This document shows, in pieces, positions 17,510 through 26,474 of a DNA stretch of 36,105 bases. The first letter of the stretch is position 1. Every line of letters starts with the position of its first letter. The notes under the pieces were generated by a model that was not told where the DNA came from, did no database searches, and saw only the letters and a program-made list of their open reading frames with translations. Location of the stretch: contig SXUJ01000157.1 of NCBI GenBank assembly GCA_005790565.1, positions 1 through 36,105 of the forward strand, written 5' to 3'. The DNA comes from Planctomycetia bacterium (GTDB lineage Bacteria; Planctomycetota; Phycisphaerae; Phycisphaerales; SM1A02). The position numbers and the translations under genes were made by a program.

Positions 17510-18202
17510 ATGAACATTGAACGCAGCATCGAGCAACTCCACTCGCACCTCGTCTCAGGCGAGCGCCGCAGCGCACGAAGATTCGTCAACTCCCTTTACA
17601 ACTCCGGTGCGGACGCTGAATCGCTCGCGAAGGACCTCTTCTGGCCACTCCTTGAAATGACGAGCACGCTCTTCCGCAAGGATCAGATGACGACGCTCGC
17701 ACACCACTACTCGACACGCATGCTCCGTATGCTCGTCGATCAAGCGCAGGCGCGTTATGAAGAGAAGCCACTTCGCGGCCGATCCATCTGCATCTTCTGT
17801 GGTCCAAACGAAACCGAAGAGCTCGCCGGCCAGATGGTCGCTGATCTTCTCGAAGCAGATGGATATGAGGTGACCTTTGCGGGCGGGGGCGTCGCGAACG
17901 ATGACATCTCCGAAGAACTCGCACACCGACAGCCTGATGTCCTTCTCCTGTTCGCTTCGAGCGCGAAAGATGCGCCAATGATTCGCGAACTCATCGATTC
18001 GATTCGAGAGAAGAACGCGCACCCCTCAATGCAAATCGCGGTTGGTGGTGGAATCTTCAATCGTGCGCCAGGACTCGCTGAGGAAATCGGTGCGGACATC
18101 AGCGCGAAAGGCCCTTCGGATCTTCTCACTCGACTCGTCCAACTCGAAACCGTCCGCAACGAGCGCTGGGCGAAGAAGCTCAAAGTCCGCGCTGCGGCCT
18201 AA
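17510..18202 (+). CDS. CarH-like B12-binding-fold protein without DNA-binding domain
   Basis: This 230-residue protein comprises a helical bundle (about 1-85) and a Rossmann-like B12-binding domain (about 90-210: RSICIFCGPNETEELAGQMV, GYEVTFAGGGV, PDVLLLFASSAKD, MQIAVGGGIF, GADISAKGPSDLL). The layout matches the cobalamin modules of CarH/LitR photoreceptors, but the MerR-type DNA-binding domain is missing. Key positions differ: the DxHxxG motif that supplies the cobalt-binding His reads TEELAG (102-107), and the capping Wx9EH motif reads Phe55 with His65-His66. Corrinoid binding, if any, should be base-on or His65/66-based, or the protein may have lost it. It could be a sensor partner acting through protein contacts. 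A start at 17471 is possible. It ends at a strong terminator. Confidence 0.75.
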   Translation: MNIERSIEQLHSHLVSGERRSARRFVNSLYNSGADAESLAKDLFWPLLEMTSTLFRKDQMTTLAHHYSTRMLRMLVDQAQARYEEKPLRGRSICIFCGPNETEELAGQMVADLLEADGYEVTFAGGGVANDDISEELAHRQPDVLLLFASSAKDAPMIRELIDSIREKNAHPSMQIAVGGGIFNRAPGLAEEIGADISAKGPSDLLTRLVQLETVRNERWAKKLKVRAAA

Positions 18203-18236
18203 CGCTGAGCCCACTCACAAGTCTCACTTTTTCCTG

Positions 18237-18268
18237 ACAACCGCCGTTCGCTTCGGAACGGCGGTTGT
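18237..18268. terminator. Strong terminator hairpin between convergent genes
   Basis: ACAACCGCCGTTC (18237-18249) pairs perfectly over 13 bp with GAACGGCGGTTGT (18256-18268) around a GCTTCG loop. GTTTCTC follows on the plus strand, so it should end transcription of the B12-fold gene. It also lies 24 bases past the xylA stop on the opposite strand and may stop that operon too, though the minus-strand side lacks a T-run. Confidence 0.85.
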
Positions 18269-18291
18269 GTTTCTCGGCGTGCGCTGCGCGA

Positions 18292-19605
18292 TCAGGACAT
18301 CGAATCAATGATGTGCTCAAGAAACTCTTGACGGCCACTCTCCACTGACCACTCCGATCGATCGAGGGCGAGCACTTCGAGTTCCTGTAGCGTGACGCGA
18401 CCTTGTTCAATGGATTTCCCCAGCGTGGCATCCCAACTTGCGTAACGCTGCTTTACGAAGTCGGCAATGCGGCCATCCGCGCGGATCGCGGCAGCGGCTT
18501 TCAACCCGCGCGCGAACGCGTCCATCCCCGCAACATGGGCGTAGAAAAGGTCGGCCGGCTCGAAGCTCTCGCGCCTTCGCTTGGCATCGAAATTCAAGCC
18601 GCCCGTCTTGAATCCACCTGCAGCGAGAATCTCAAGCATCATCTTGGTGCACAAGCGATGGTCCGTAGGGAACTCATCCGTGTCCCATCCGCAGTGATCC
18701 GTGCCACTATTGGCGTCCACTGATCCAAGCGTACCGGTTGCGCGGCACAGCGCGAGTTCGTGTTCAACCGTGTGACCCGCGAGCGTCGCATGATTGGTTT
18801 CAATATTCAGTTTGAAGTGCGTGCGCAGATCGAACTCCGCGAGAAACGCGAGGCATGCCGCTGCATCCGAATCGTACTGATGCACGCTTGGTTCGCGAGG
18901 CTTCGGCTCGATGTAAAACTGCCCCTTGAATCCGATCACCTTTGCGTAATCACACGCCATCTGGAGAAAGCGCGCGAGATGCTCGCGTTCGCGCTTCATG
19001 TCGGTGTTCACGAGGGACAGAGACCACTCGCGCCACCCCCAGAAAACATAGCCCTCTCCGCCGAGTTCATGCGTCACTTCAAGGGCCTTCTTCACCTGCC
19101 CCGCTGCGTGCGTAAAGACTTCGACGCGCGGGCTCGTTGCGGCACCGGAGACGAATCGTGGATGCGCGAACAAACATGCTGTACCCCACAGGAGTCGCAC
19201 GCCAGTCGCCTGTTGCAACTGCTTGCAGTGCGCCACCACCTTGTCAAGATCGCGATTCGATTCGCGAAGCGTGGCGCGCTCCGGAGCGATGTCTCGATCG
19301 TGAAAGCACCAGCGACCGATGTGGCATTTCGTGACAAACTCAAAGAATGCGTCGGCTCGGCGGAGGCAGTTGCTGACGCTCTCGGTACCGTCATCCCACG
19401 GCATCTGCGCAGTCGCGCTGCCAAACGGATCCGCCAGCCCATTGCGCATCGTGTGCCAGTACGCGCTCGCGAAGCGCAAGTGATCCTGCATCGCCTTCCC
19501 CTCGACCAACTCCGTCGGTCGATAGTGCCGAAATCCAAGCGGCGCGCGCGAGGCGAGCTCCACAAACGGCACACTGTCGATGTCTGGGAATGCGTTGCGG
19601 GTCAT
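18292..19605 (-). CDS. xylA: Xylose isomerase
   Basis: XylA interconverts D-xylose and D-xylulose in the cytoplasm using two divalent metals. The 437 residues match class II enzymes. Visible are FHDRDIAPE with His102 and Asp105, IEPKPREP with Glu233 and Lys235, [12 protein letters not shown] with Glu269 and His272, GSVDAN with Asp297, WDTDEFPTD with Asp308 and Asp310, and [13 protein letters not shown]. The metal ligands and catalytic His are therefore kept. Two conserved stretches differ from the common form: GGREGY is GWREWS (190-195), and DANRGDxQxGW is [11 protein letters not shown]. The substrate may thus be shifted. GAGGAG (19613-19618, minus) is a good ribosome site and overlaps the stop of the upstream fucosidase gene. 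It is the last gene of a four-gene operon. No xylulokinase is seen. Confidence 0.93.
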   Translation of the reverse strand: MTRNAFPDIDSVPFVELASRAPLGFRHYRPTELVEGKAMQDHLRFASAYWHTMRNGLADPFGSATAQMPWDDGTESVSNCLRRADAFFEFVTKCHIGRWCFHDRDIAPERATLRESNRDLDKVVAHCKQLQQATGVRLLWGTACLFAHPRFVSGAATSPRVEVFTHAAGQVKKALEVTHELGGEGYVFWGWREWSLSLVNTDMKREREHLARFLQMACDYAKVIGFKGQFYIEPKPREPSVHQYDSDAAACLAFLAEFDLRTHFKLNIETNHATLAGHTVEHELALCRATGTLGSVDANSGTDHCGWDTDEFPTDHRLCTKMMLEILAAGGFKTGGLNFDAKRRRESFEPADLFYAHVAGMDAFARGLKAAAAIRADGRIADFVKQRYASWDATLGKSIEQGRVTLQELEVLALDRSEWSVESGRQEFLEHIIDSMS

Positions 19606-19617
19606 GCGATCACTCCT

Positions 19618-21045
19618 CTAGTAGCACTGAATCGACGAGATGCACGGCGCGGCGAGTGCGTCGTCAATCACGACGCGAATCGCCGTGGCGCTCACTCCAT
19701 CAAAGCGCAAGATCCGACGCGCGCCGATCGTTGTGCCTTCGGTAACGCGCTTCCATTCGCCATCCACAAGTGCGTCGACATGAAACTTTGCCACTCGCTG
19801 TCCAAGCTTGATGTACTCCTCGATACGCACAATGCCAACCTTGGTGGGAGCCGAAAACGAAATGGTGACAGCGCCATCGTGGACAGCATCGTCGGTTGCC
19901 CAATAGGTCGACGCATCGCCGTCGAGCACACGAGATGCGCTAAAGCGCGTGGGAGAGACCGTGGATACTCGTGTCGTCGTGGCTGATGCAGTCGCGCCAC
20001 GCGCGAGATCCTTCGCAAAAGTCGCATCGAGTCGCGCTCGCAACCCGCGCAGCACCGCGGCATCATTGTCATGGATCAGTCCGCGCCGATCGGGCGGCAC
20101 ATTCAACAAGAGTCCGCAACCACGACCGACACTCGCGTACCAAATCTCTTCAAGCGCATCAACACTCTTGACCTTCGCGTCTGTGTCGGGGTGATAGAAC
20201 CAACCTGGGCGAATCGAAACATCGCACTCCGCAGGAATCCAATGTGTTCCATCACGATGGCCTTCGCCAAGCTCCTCGCTGCGAGGGGTGCCTGGAAAAA
20301 ACTCATCCCGATTGAGTCGGCACCAATGCGTCTCGTTTCCAATTCCACGCTCATTGCCAACCCAGCGAACCTCTGGCCCTGCATCACTGAAGATCACCGC
20401 GCCGGGCTGGAGTTCATGCACGAGCGCATTGAAGGCGGCGAAGTCATACACCTGCCGCTTGCCGTTGGGACCTTCGCCACACGCCCCGTCAAACCACATC
20501 TCCACAATCGGTCCGTACGCACCACCAAGGACCTCTCGCAGTTGCGCCATGAAGTACTCGTTGTACGCCGAGCCTGTGCCGTACTTCGGATTGTTCCGAT
20601 CCCACGGCGAGAGATACACGCCAAGCCCAAGCCCAGCCTTGGCGCATGCGTCGCTCAACTCACGCAAGACATCTCGTTCGCCACCGCTCCACCCGCTCGA
20701 CGCAACATCATGCGTCGTGGATGCGCACGGCCAGAGACAGAACCCGTCGTGGTGCTTCGTCGTGAGAATGATGGCTTCCATGCCAGCATCCTTGGCCACG
20801 CGCGCCCACTGGTTGGCGTCGAGCGCCGTCGGCGCGAAAAGCTTCGGATTCTCGCCGCCCTCCCCCCACTCCAGTCCCGTGAATGTGTTGGGACCGAAGT
20901 GAATGAACATCTGCATCTCTCGATCATGCCAAGCCAACTGCGCCGCGGTCGGCACCGGTCCAAACGGAACTGGTGCGTCATCAGTGAGCAGCGAGCTTTG
21001 CATCGAGAGTGCCGAGAGAAGCAAGTGGGTGCAGAAAGCGAGCAT
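19618..21045 (-). CDS. Exported alpha-L-fucosidase, GH29, with discoidin-like domain
   Basis: This 475-residue protein has an N-terminal hydrophobic segment (MLAFCTHLLLSALS) that fits a short signal peptide. The GH29 barrel carries MQMFIHFGPNTFTGLEW, TTKHHDGFCLWPC, GVYLSPWDRN and EMWFDGACGEG, where Asp186 is the predicted nucleophile, then GLLLNVPPDRRG. About residues 340-475 look like an F5/8 type C (discoidin) sugar-binding module (ASRVLDGDASTYWATDD, RIEEYIKLGQRV). It differs strongly from the first fucosidase in the window, and the GPNTFTGLEWG and NVPPDRRG forms are typical of a separate GH29 subgroup. Its ATG overlaps the YceI stop by one base (TAATG), so the genes are coupled. Confidence 0.9.
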   Translation of the reverse strand: MLAFCTHLLLSALSMQSSLLTDDAPVPFGPVPTAAQLAWHDREMQMFIHFGPNTFTGLEWGEGGENPKLFAPTALDANQWARVAKDAGMEAIILTTKHHDGFCLWPCASTTHDVASSGWSGGERDVLRELSDACAKAGLGLGVYLSPWDRNNPKYGTGSAYNEYFMAQLREVLGGAYGPIVEMWFDGACGEGPNGKRQVYDFAAFNALVHELQPGAVIFSDAGPEVRWVGNERGIGNETHWCRLNRDEFFPGTPRSEELGEGHRDGTHWIPAECDVSIRPGWFYHPDTDAKVKSVDALEEIWYASVGRGCGLLLNVPPDRRGLIHDNDAAVLRGLRARLDATFAKDLARGATASATTTRVSTVSPTRFSASRVLDGDASTYWATDDAVHDGAVTISFSAPTKVGIVRIEEYIKLGQRVAKFHVDALVDGEWKRVTEGTTIGARRILRFDGVSATAIRVVIDDALAAPCISSIQCY

Positions 21046-21671
21046 TACACCGCCGTACCTTCAAGCCCAACGATCACGGTCGTCTCGTTCCCGAGCGCAC
21101 CGTTCTCGACGCCGTAACTCACACCAAAGTCAGATCGGTTGATCTTGAAACGAGCTTCTGCGCCAGCTCGAGCGCCGCGCCCCATGTCGAAGCCCCAGCC
21201 CGTCACTTCGATGACGGCGTTCACGCTCTTTGTCACGCCCTTGATCGTGAGATCACCAGTCAAAGCAAAGGTGCCATCGGCGTTCTTCGTGCACGCCGTG
21301 CTCTTGAACACCATCGTCGGAAACTCTTTCGCATTGAAGAAGTCTGGACTCTTCAGATGGCTATCGAGCTTTGTATTGCCCGAGTCCACGCTGTCTGTTT
21401 CAATGGAAACATCGAACGCCATCTTGGAGGGGTCCTGCGAGAGCGTGAAGGATCCGGCGATGTTATTGAAGCGCCCCCAGAACTGACCCGCGTGAAAGTG
21501 CTGCACGCGGAAGAGCGCACAAGAATGGACATCATCGATCGTGAAAGCTCCGTCCCGCCCTTGCACCACTGGTGCTGGTGCTGGTGGGACGGGTGGCGTC
21601 GATTGTGGAATCGGTACGAATGCCAGGGACGCGAAGAGAGCGAATGGAAGGGCAACGGTAGTGGCGTTCAT
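21045..21671 (-). CDS. YceI-family secreted lipid-binding protein
   Basis: This 208-residue protein starts MNATTVALPFALFASLAFVP with a signal peptide and a Pro-rich linker (PPVPPAPAPV). The YceI lipocalin-like fold is indicated by FTIDDVHSCALFRVQHF, GRFNNIAGSFTL, MAFDVSIETDSVDSGN, LKSPDFFNAKEFPTMVF, LTGDLTIKGVTKSV and RFKINRSDFGVSYG. YceI proteins bind polyisoprenoids or related hydrophobic molecules in the periplasm. Its place in a sugar operon is unusual; it may carry an electron-transfer quinone or a lipid-linked sugar, which is speculation. The start at 21671 is chosen over 21725 because it opens the signal peptide. Confidence 0.88.
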   Translation of the reverse strand: MNATTVALPFALFASLAFVPIPQSTPPVPPAPAPVVQGRDGAFTIDDVHSCALFRVQHFHAGQFWGRFNNIAGSFTLSQDPSKMAFDVSIETDSVDSGNTKLDSHLKSPDFFNAKEFPTMVFKSTACTKNADGTFALTGDLTIKGVTKSVNAVIEVTGWGFDMGRGARAGAEARFKINRSDFGVSYGVENGALGNETTVIVGLEGTAV

Positions 21672-21721
21672 GAGAGGAGTCCTACCAACAACTGGTGCGG
21701 GAGTATTGAGCAGCGAGAAAG

Positions 21722-22648
21722 TCAAACATCAGACTGTGCCAGTCGAAGTGCAGCTTCCTTCGCTTCGCAGCTTGGATTGCATTCAACGCCAATAGGCTTC
21801 TTGTACCCAAGGTCGCGTAGTTCTTTGTACACGCGGGCGTAGGAGATCTCTCCGGTGCCCGGCTCCATGCGACCTGGATTGTCGGCGATTTGAATGTAGC
21901 CCACTTGATCGAAGCCCTCGCGGAGTCGCCGACAGAGATCCCCTTCGCTGATTTGCATGTGATAGAGATCCCAATTGATCTTGACCCAAGGTGATGCAAC
22001 CTCGCGACAGATGCGTACAGGGTCAGGGCTTCCCCACAGGCAGTGACCCTTGTGATCGTTGCGAATGTTCATCGGCTCCAGAATGAGCATGACCTCATGC
22101 TTCGCTGCGATCGGCGCAAGTCGCTTGAGCACTTTGGTGACCTGTGCGTGCATGTCAGCCTTCGAGACACCCGCGATGTCGTTCCCCGCAACGACCGTCA
22201 TCATGGGCGCACTGATCTCTTTGGCGAAAAGGCACGAGGCTTCTACTTCAGCAACGCACGCCTCTTCAAACTTGGGGTCGTTCATCCCGGGCACGAAACC
22301 CCAAGCTGTGAACTGCGTCACCTGCACGCCAGTTTCTGCGAGTGCTGCTTTGATCGCCGCTGCGTCCTTGTTGCGCCACGGCCAGAACTCCACGAATTCA
22401 AAGCCAAGATCTGCTGTCGCTCGGATGCGATCTGCAAACGGCAGGTTGCCAAACCACATTTCGATGTTGATCGCAAACTTCATGTTCGGCGTTCGTCCTG
22501 GCTTGTTGGGATCGAGCGCGACCTTGCCAGCGGCTGCGGTCTCAACTTGCGGAAGGTGGCTCGCCGGCGCGATCGACGCGATTGACACGGCGCCCATTGC
22601 TCCAAGGAAGGTACGGCGCGCAGCGAAGGGATCAGCATGTTGCGACAT
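21722..22648 (-). CDS. Hydroxypyruvate isomerase-like TIM-barrel protein with Tat-like signal
   Basis: This 308-residue protein starts MSQHADPFAARRTFLGAMGAV, a twin-arginine-like signal (RRTFLG) that predicts export of the folded enzyme. The body is an AP-endonuclease-2-type barrel close to Hyi: LILEPMNIRNDHKGHCLWGS, VKINWDLYHMQISEGDLCRRL, YIQIADNPGRMEPGTGEISY and IGVECNPSCE. The Glu, Asp, His and Glu metal ligands are visible. Hyi converts hydroxypyruvate to tartronate semialdehyde, but an exported homologue beside a putative sugar dehydrogenase could act on a keto-sugar. It is the first gene of the operon with yceI, GH29 and xylA. Confidence 0.85.
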   Translation of the reverse strand: MSQHADPFAARRTFLGAMGAVSIASIAPASHLPQVETAAAGKVALDPNKPGRTPNMKFAINIEMWFGNLPFADRIRATADLGFEFVEFWPWRNKDAAAIKAALAETGVQVTQFTAWGFVPGMNDPKFEEACVAEVEASCLFAKEISAPMMTVVAGNDIAGVSKADMHAQVTKVLKRLAPIAAKHEVMLILEPMNIRNDHKGHCLWGSPDPVRICREVASPWVKINWDLYHMQISEGDLCRRLREGFDQVGYIQIADNPGRMEPGTGEISYARVYKELRDLGYKKPIGVECNPSCEAKEAALRLAQSDV

Positions 22649-22654
22649 TCGCGT

Positions 22655-22675
22655 GATGCTATCGCCGATAGCATC
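22655..22675. promoter_or_regulatory. 21-bp palindromic operator candidate between divergent genes
   Basis: GATGCTATCG (22655-22664) and CGATAGCATC (22666-22675) are perfect reverse complements separated by one C. They fill most of the 37-base gap between the start of the isomerase operon (22648, minus) and the start of the heme protein (22686, plus). A dimeric regulator bound here could control both sides. No regulator gene is seen in the window. Confidence 0.65.
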
Positions 22676-22685
22676 TCGCACTCTC

Positions 22686-25600
22686 ATGTGCTCAAGAGGT
22701 TCCACTCAATTCTTCGCGTTTGCAGCCAGTGCACTGGCGACCGTTGCGCCCAACAGCAGCCTCTTGGCACGAGTGCCACCCACTGAGGCGGAGAACGCAG
22801 CGCTTGCGGAAGCGCACCCGAAACTCACCGACCCCTGCAAGCTCCGGCCGGTCGCTGGATTGTCGTGCCGCATGATCGCCGTCTATCCAACGATTGATGA
22901 TCCTGTCGCGATTGCGATCGATGAGCAGGGTCGCATCTTCGTTGCGGAGAGTGATCGGCAAGAACTCGGCGTCGAAGACAATCGATCGAGTCGATGGTGG
23001 TTGCTTGATGACCTGCAATCCCAATCGACCGCCGATCGACTCAAGATGTACGAGAAGTGGGAAGCGAAGCGAGAAGGCGGTATGGCGTACTACAGAAAGT
23101 ACGAGGATCGCGTCTCGATGCTTGAAGACACCGATGGGGACGGCTTGCTCGATCGGCGGAGTCTTTTCGCGGGCCCGTTCAACGACCCACTTGACGGAAC
23201 GGGCGCGGGGCTCCTCGTTCGCGACGGGGCAGTTTGGTACACCAACATTCCGTCGCTCTGGCGACTGCGCGATCGCGACAACGATCGTCGCGCAGAAATC
23301 GAAGAGTCTGTGTACGACGGATTTGGTGTGCGCGTTGCGCTGCGTGGTCACGACATGCACGGCCTCGCGTGGGGGCCTGACGGGAAGCTCTATTGGTCCA
23401 TCGGCGATCGCGGCTACAACCTCCGCACACCAGAGGGCGAAGTGCTCAAGGACCCGCGCTCTGGAGCGGTCTTCCGCTGCAATCCGGATGGCAGTGCAAT
23501 CGAACTCTTCTGCACCGGTCTTCGCAATCCGCAGGAACTTGCGTTCGATGACTTCGGCAACCTCTTCACGGGTGACAACAACTCTGATGGAGGAGATCTC
23601 GCGCGATTCGTCTACTGTGTAGAAGGAGGCGAAACAGGTTGGCGCATGGAGTACCAGACGCTCGACGGAGTCAATCAACGCGGGCCGTGGAATCAGGAAG
23701 GCATCTGGCATTTGCGCGCGGACCTTGCACCGACGAAAGTTGCATCGAGCAATCCGTCGCAACCCGCGTGGACGATTCCGCCTCTTGACCATGTAAGCAG
23801 TGGGCCGAGCGGACTTGTGTGCTATCCAGGTACAGGCCTTGACGCGTCCTATCAAGGCGCGTTCTTCCTCTGCGACTTTCTCGGCGGCGCGTCGTACAGC
23901 CAAGTGCTCGATATCCGGATCCAACCCCTTGGCGCCGGTTTCCAAGTCACGAGCGTCACGCCCTTCATCGAAAATGTCCTCGCGACCGACATCGACTTCG
24001 CGCCCGATGGCCGCATCATCATCAGTGACTGGGGTGATGGTTGGTACTCCGCGAAGAAGGGGGAACTCTACGCCGTTTGGGATCCCAAGCACATCCAAGA
24101 TGCGAGCGTGCTCTCGACTGCCCAACTCTTGCGTGAAGGGTTTGCGCAGCGCGACAGCGATGAGCTTCGCGATCTGCTCGCACACGCTGATCGCCGCGTC
24201 CGTGCTCGCGCGCAATGGGAGCTCGCCTCACGCGGAAGCCAGACCACCGCGCTTCTTGGCGATACGGCGACCATCGCGCCCAACCAGCTCGCGCGCGTGC
24301 ACGCGATCTGGGCCCTGGGACAGCAGGCACAGATTCGCCGCGCGAGCAATCCGAGTGCGAGTGATCGCATGGACCCAATGCGATTCATCGCCCCCCTGCT
24401 CGATGATGTTGATCCAGAGATTCGCGCGCAATCGTCGAAGGTGCTTGGAGAAGCGAGAGTATTGACCGTCGCGCCGAAGCTCGCAGATCTCTGCGCCGAT
24501 CCTTCGCTTCGCGTGCGCTACTTTGCAAGCATGGCGCTCGGACGGATGCGAGCGATCGAAGAGGCGCCATCCATCATCTCTATGATTGCGGAGAACAACG
24601 ACCAGGATGTGTTCCTGCGGCATGCGGGCGTGATGGCCCTGCATTGGATGCAAGATCCAATCAAGCTTGGCGAGTTTGCAGCCGATCCGCGCCCTTCGGT
24701 TCGACTCGCGGCGCTTCTGGCAATGCGCAAGGCGGCCGATCCACGCATCGCGCAATTCCTCGAAGATCCAGATCGGCTCCTTCGCCACGAGGCCGCGCGC
24801 GCGATCAACGATCTCGAACTCAATCCACTCACCCCGAAACTTGCGGGATCGCTCGTTCGAATGAACTCACAACTCGATGCGGTTCCGACCGGCGCGCCCG
24901 CTATGGCGCCGACGCACGCCTTCACTCGCGAGGTCTGGCAACTCGATCGCGCCGCAACCGCGAGCGATCTTGGGGATGCGTCTCGCTTCGCCACGCCGCC
25001 GACAACGACAACATCGCTTGAAACCCCCGACGCTCCGCGCAACGCAGGTGACCAGTTTCTCGCTCGCATTCGTGGTCACATCGAAGCACCATTGACCGGC
25101 GCATACACCTTTGGCATCGCGAGCGACGATGACTCTGTGTTGCTCATTGGCACAAGCGAAGATCCGACCACTCTCCGCGAAGTTGCGCGCGTCGAGGGAT
25201 ACTCCAATGTGAACGCCTTCAGTTCCGCACCATCACAGCAAAGTGCGTCGATACAACTAGAGCAGGGAAAGCGCTACGCATTCGAAGCGCGACACGCCGA
25301 AGGCGGCGGCGGCGACCACCTCACGGTTCGTTGGACACTCCCGACTGGCGTAATCGAAAGTCCGATTGGCGCAACACCTATTGATACGAGCGAGTTCCCG
25401 TTCACTCGGCGCGCCCTCTATGCGGCGCTTCGTGAAGGTACGAGTGAGCTGGCGTCCGAGGTCTGCACCTATGCGTTACAGAGCGGGAACCCTGAGCCGA
25501 TGCGCCTTGAAGCAATCGCGATTCTCGGCGAGTGGCTGTCCCCGGGCGTGCGCGATCGTGTGAACGGTGCGTATCGGCCGATCGAAAGCGCGGGGCGCGA

Positions 25601-26474
25601 CGCGATTGCCTTCAAGGCGGTCCTCGCACGAAGGCTCGCGCCACTTGCAGAGGACAGATCGGCGGCGATCCGCGCGGCGACGCTCGAGATGACTTCGAAA
25701 CATGGCGTGTCGCTCGATCCCGATGCGGCGTTACGAGCGATCGCAGATGCGACGCTGCCGCCACGCGAACGCCTCGCGAGCCTTCGGTCGCTTGCGAGTG
25801 ATGTCGCGCGACGACCAGCGGCGCTCGAAGCGGCATTCGCGTCCGACGACCCTGGATTGCGCGCACAGGCACGATCCATTCTCGCCTCGATTGACTTCCA
25901 AGCCGCGATTCCTCATCTGCAGCGTGCGATAGAGTCGGGGTCCCTGCTCGAACAGCAAATCGCGCTTCGCGATCTTGCCAAGGAACCGGAACTTGTGCAT
26001 GCCATCGTCGCTCCACTCGCGCAGCAGCTTGCCGACGGAACGCTTCCCGCCTCGTTGGCGCTTGAGGTGGAAGAATTCGCCAAGACCACGCAGGATCCGT
26101 CTATACGCGCCGAACGAGAACGATTTCTCGCGAGAACACCGAGCGAACTCCAACGCTACGAGGCCCTTTGCCTTGACGGCGGAGACACCGAACGAGGTCG
26201 ACAGTTAGTGCTCTATCACCAGTCCGCTGTCTGCGTGAAGTGCCACACCGTTGAAGGCACTGGCGGTAACGCTGCGCCAACACTTGATGGCGTCGCACTC
26301 CACGCAGACAAGCGATCTTTGTTGCAGTCACTACTCGCGCCGCAAGCAGTCGTCGTCGACGGATTCGGTCCGGTCTCGGCCATGCCGAAGATGGGATCTG
26401 TCTTGACGAATGCGGAACTGCGCGATGTTGTGGCGTACCTCTCAACACTCAAGACGCAGACGAGCAAACCATAG
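22686..26474 (+). CDS. Large PVC-type heme-binding dehydrogenase with HEAT and PA14 domains
   Basis: This 1262-residue exported protein has a signal peptide (CSRGSTQFFAFAASALATVA). A beta-propeller covers about 55-460 (VAIAIDEQGRIFVAESDRQ, HGLAWGPDGKLYWSIGDRG, TGLRNPQELAFDDFGNLFTGDNN, IDFAPDGRIIISDWGDGW). HEAT repeats follow at about 480-710 (ADRRVRARAQWELAS, DVDPEIRAQSSKVLG, DPSLRVRYFASMALG). A PA14-like domain lies near 785-890 (AYTFGIASDDDSVLLIG). More HEAT-like helices follow, then a cytochrome c domain with Cys1183, Cys1186 and His1187 (CVKCH) and AMPKMG. It is predicted to oxidise a sugar in the periplasm. The open frame extends to 22059 but only the part from the signal peptide looks coding. 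The last 26 bases overlap the next gene tail-to-tail. Confidence 0.9.
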   Translation: MCSRGSTQFFAFAASALATVAPNSSLLARVPPTEAENAALAEAHPKLTDPCKLRPVAGLSCRMIAVYPTIDDPVAIAIDEQGRIFVAESDRQELGVEDNRSSRWWLLDDLQSQSTADRLKMYEKWEAKREGGMAYYRKYEDRVSMLEDTDGDGLLDRRSLFAGPFNDPLDGTGAGLLVRDGAVWYTNIPSLWRLRDRDNDRRAEIEESVYDGFGVRVALRGHDMHGLAWGPDGKLYWSIGDRGYNLRTPEGEVLKDPRSGAVFRCNPDGSAIELFCTGLRNPQELAFDDFGNLFTGDNNSDGGDLARFVYCVEGGETGWRMEYQTLDGVNQRGPWNQEGIWHLRADLAPTKVASSNPSQPAWTIPPLDHVSSGPSGLVCYPGTGLDASYQGAFFLCDFLGGASYSQVLDIRIQPLGAGFQVTSVTPFIENVLATDIDFAPDGRIIISDWGDGWYSAKKGELYAVWDPKHIQDASVLSTAQLLREGFAQRDSDELRDLLAHADRRVRARAQWELASRGSQTTALLGDTATIAPNQLARVHAIWALGQQAQIRRASNPSASDRMDPMRFIAPLLDDVDPEIRAQSSKVLGEARVLTVAPKLADLCADPSLRVRYFASMALGRMRAIEEAPSIISMIAENNDQDVFLRHAGVMALHWMQDPIKLGEFAADPRPSVRLAALLAMRKAADPRIAQFLEDPDRLLRHEAARAINDLELNPLTPKLAGSLVRMNSQLDAVPTGAPAMAPTHAFTREVWQLDRAATASDLGDASRFATPPTTTTSLETPDAPRNAGDQFLARIRGHIEAPLTGAYTFGIASDDDSVLLIGTSEDPTTLREVARVEGYSNVNAFSSAPSQQSASIQLEQGKRYAFEARHAEGGGGDHLTVRWTLPTGVIESPIGATPIDTSEFPFTRRALYAALREGTSELASEVCTYALQSGNPEPMRLEAIAILGEWLSPGVRDRVNGAYRPIESAGRDAIAFKAVLARRLAPLAEDRSAAIRAATLEMTSKHGVSLDPDAALRAIADATLPPRERLASLRSLASDVARRPAALEAAFASDDPGLRAQARSILASIDFQAAIPHLQRAIESGSLLEQQIALRDLAKEPELVHAIVAPLAQQLADGTLPASLALEVEEFAKTTQDPSIRAERERFLARTPSELQRYEALCLDGGDTERGRQLVLYHQSAVCVKCHTVEGTGGNAAPTLDGVALHADKRSLLQSLLAPQAVVVDGFGPVSAMPKMGSVLTNAELRDVVAYLSTLKTQTSKP

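Noticed and set aside
22059-22685. Long N-terminal extension of the large heme-protein frame
   Set aside because: It runs antisense over the Hyi-like gene; the true start at 22686 opens a signal peptide.
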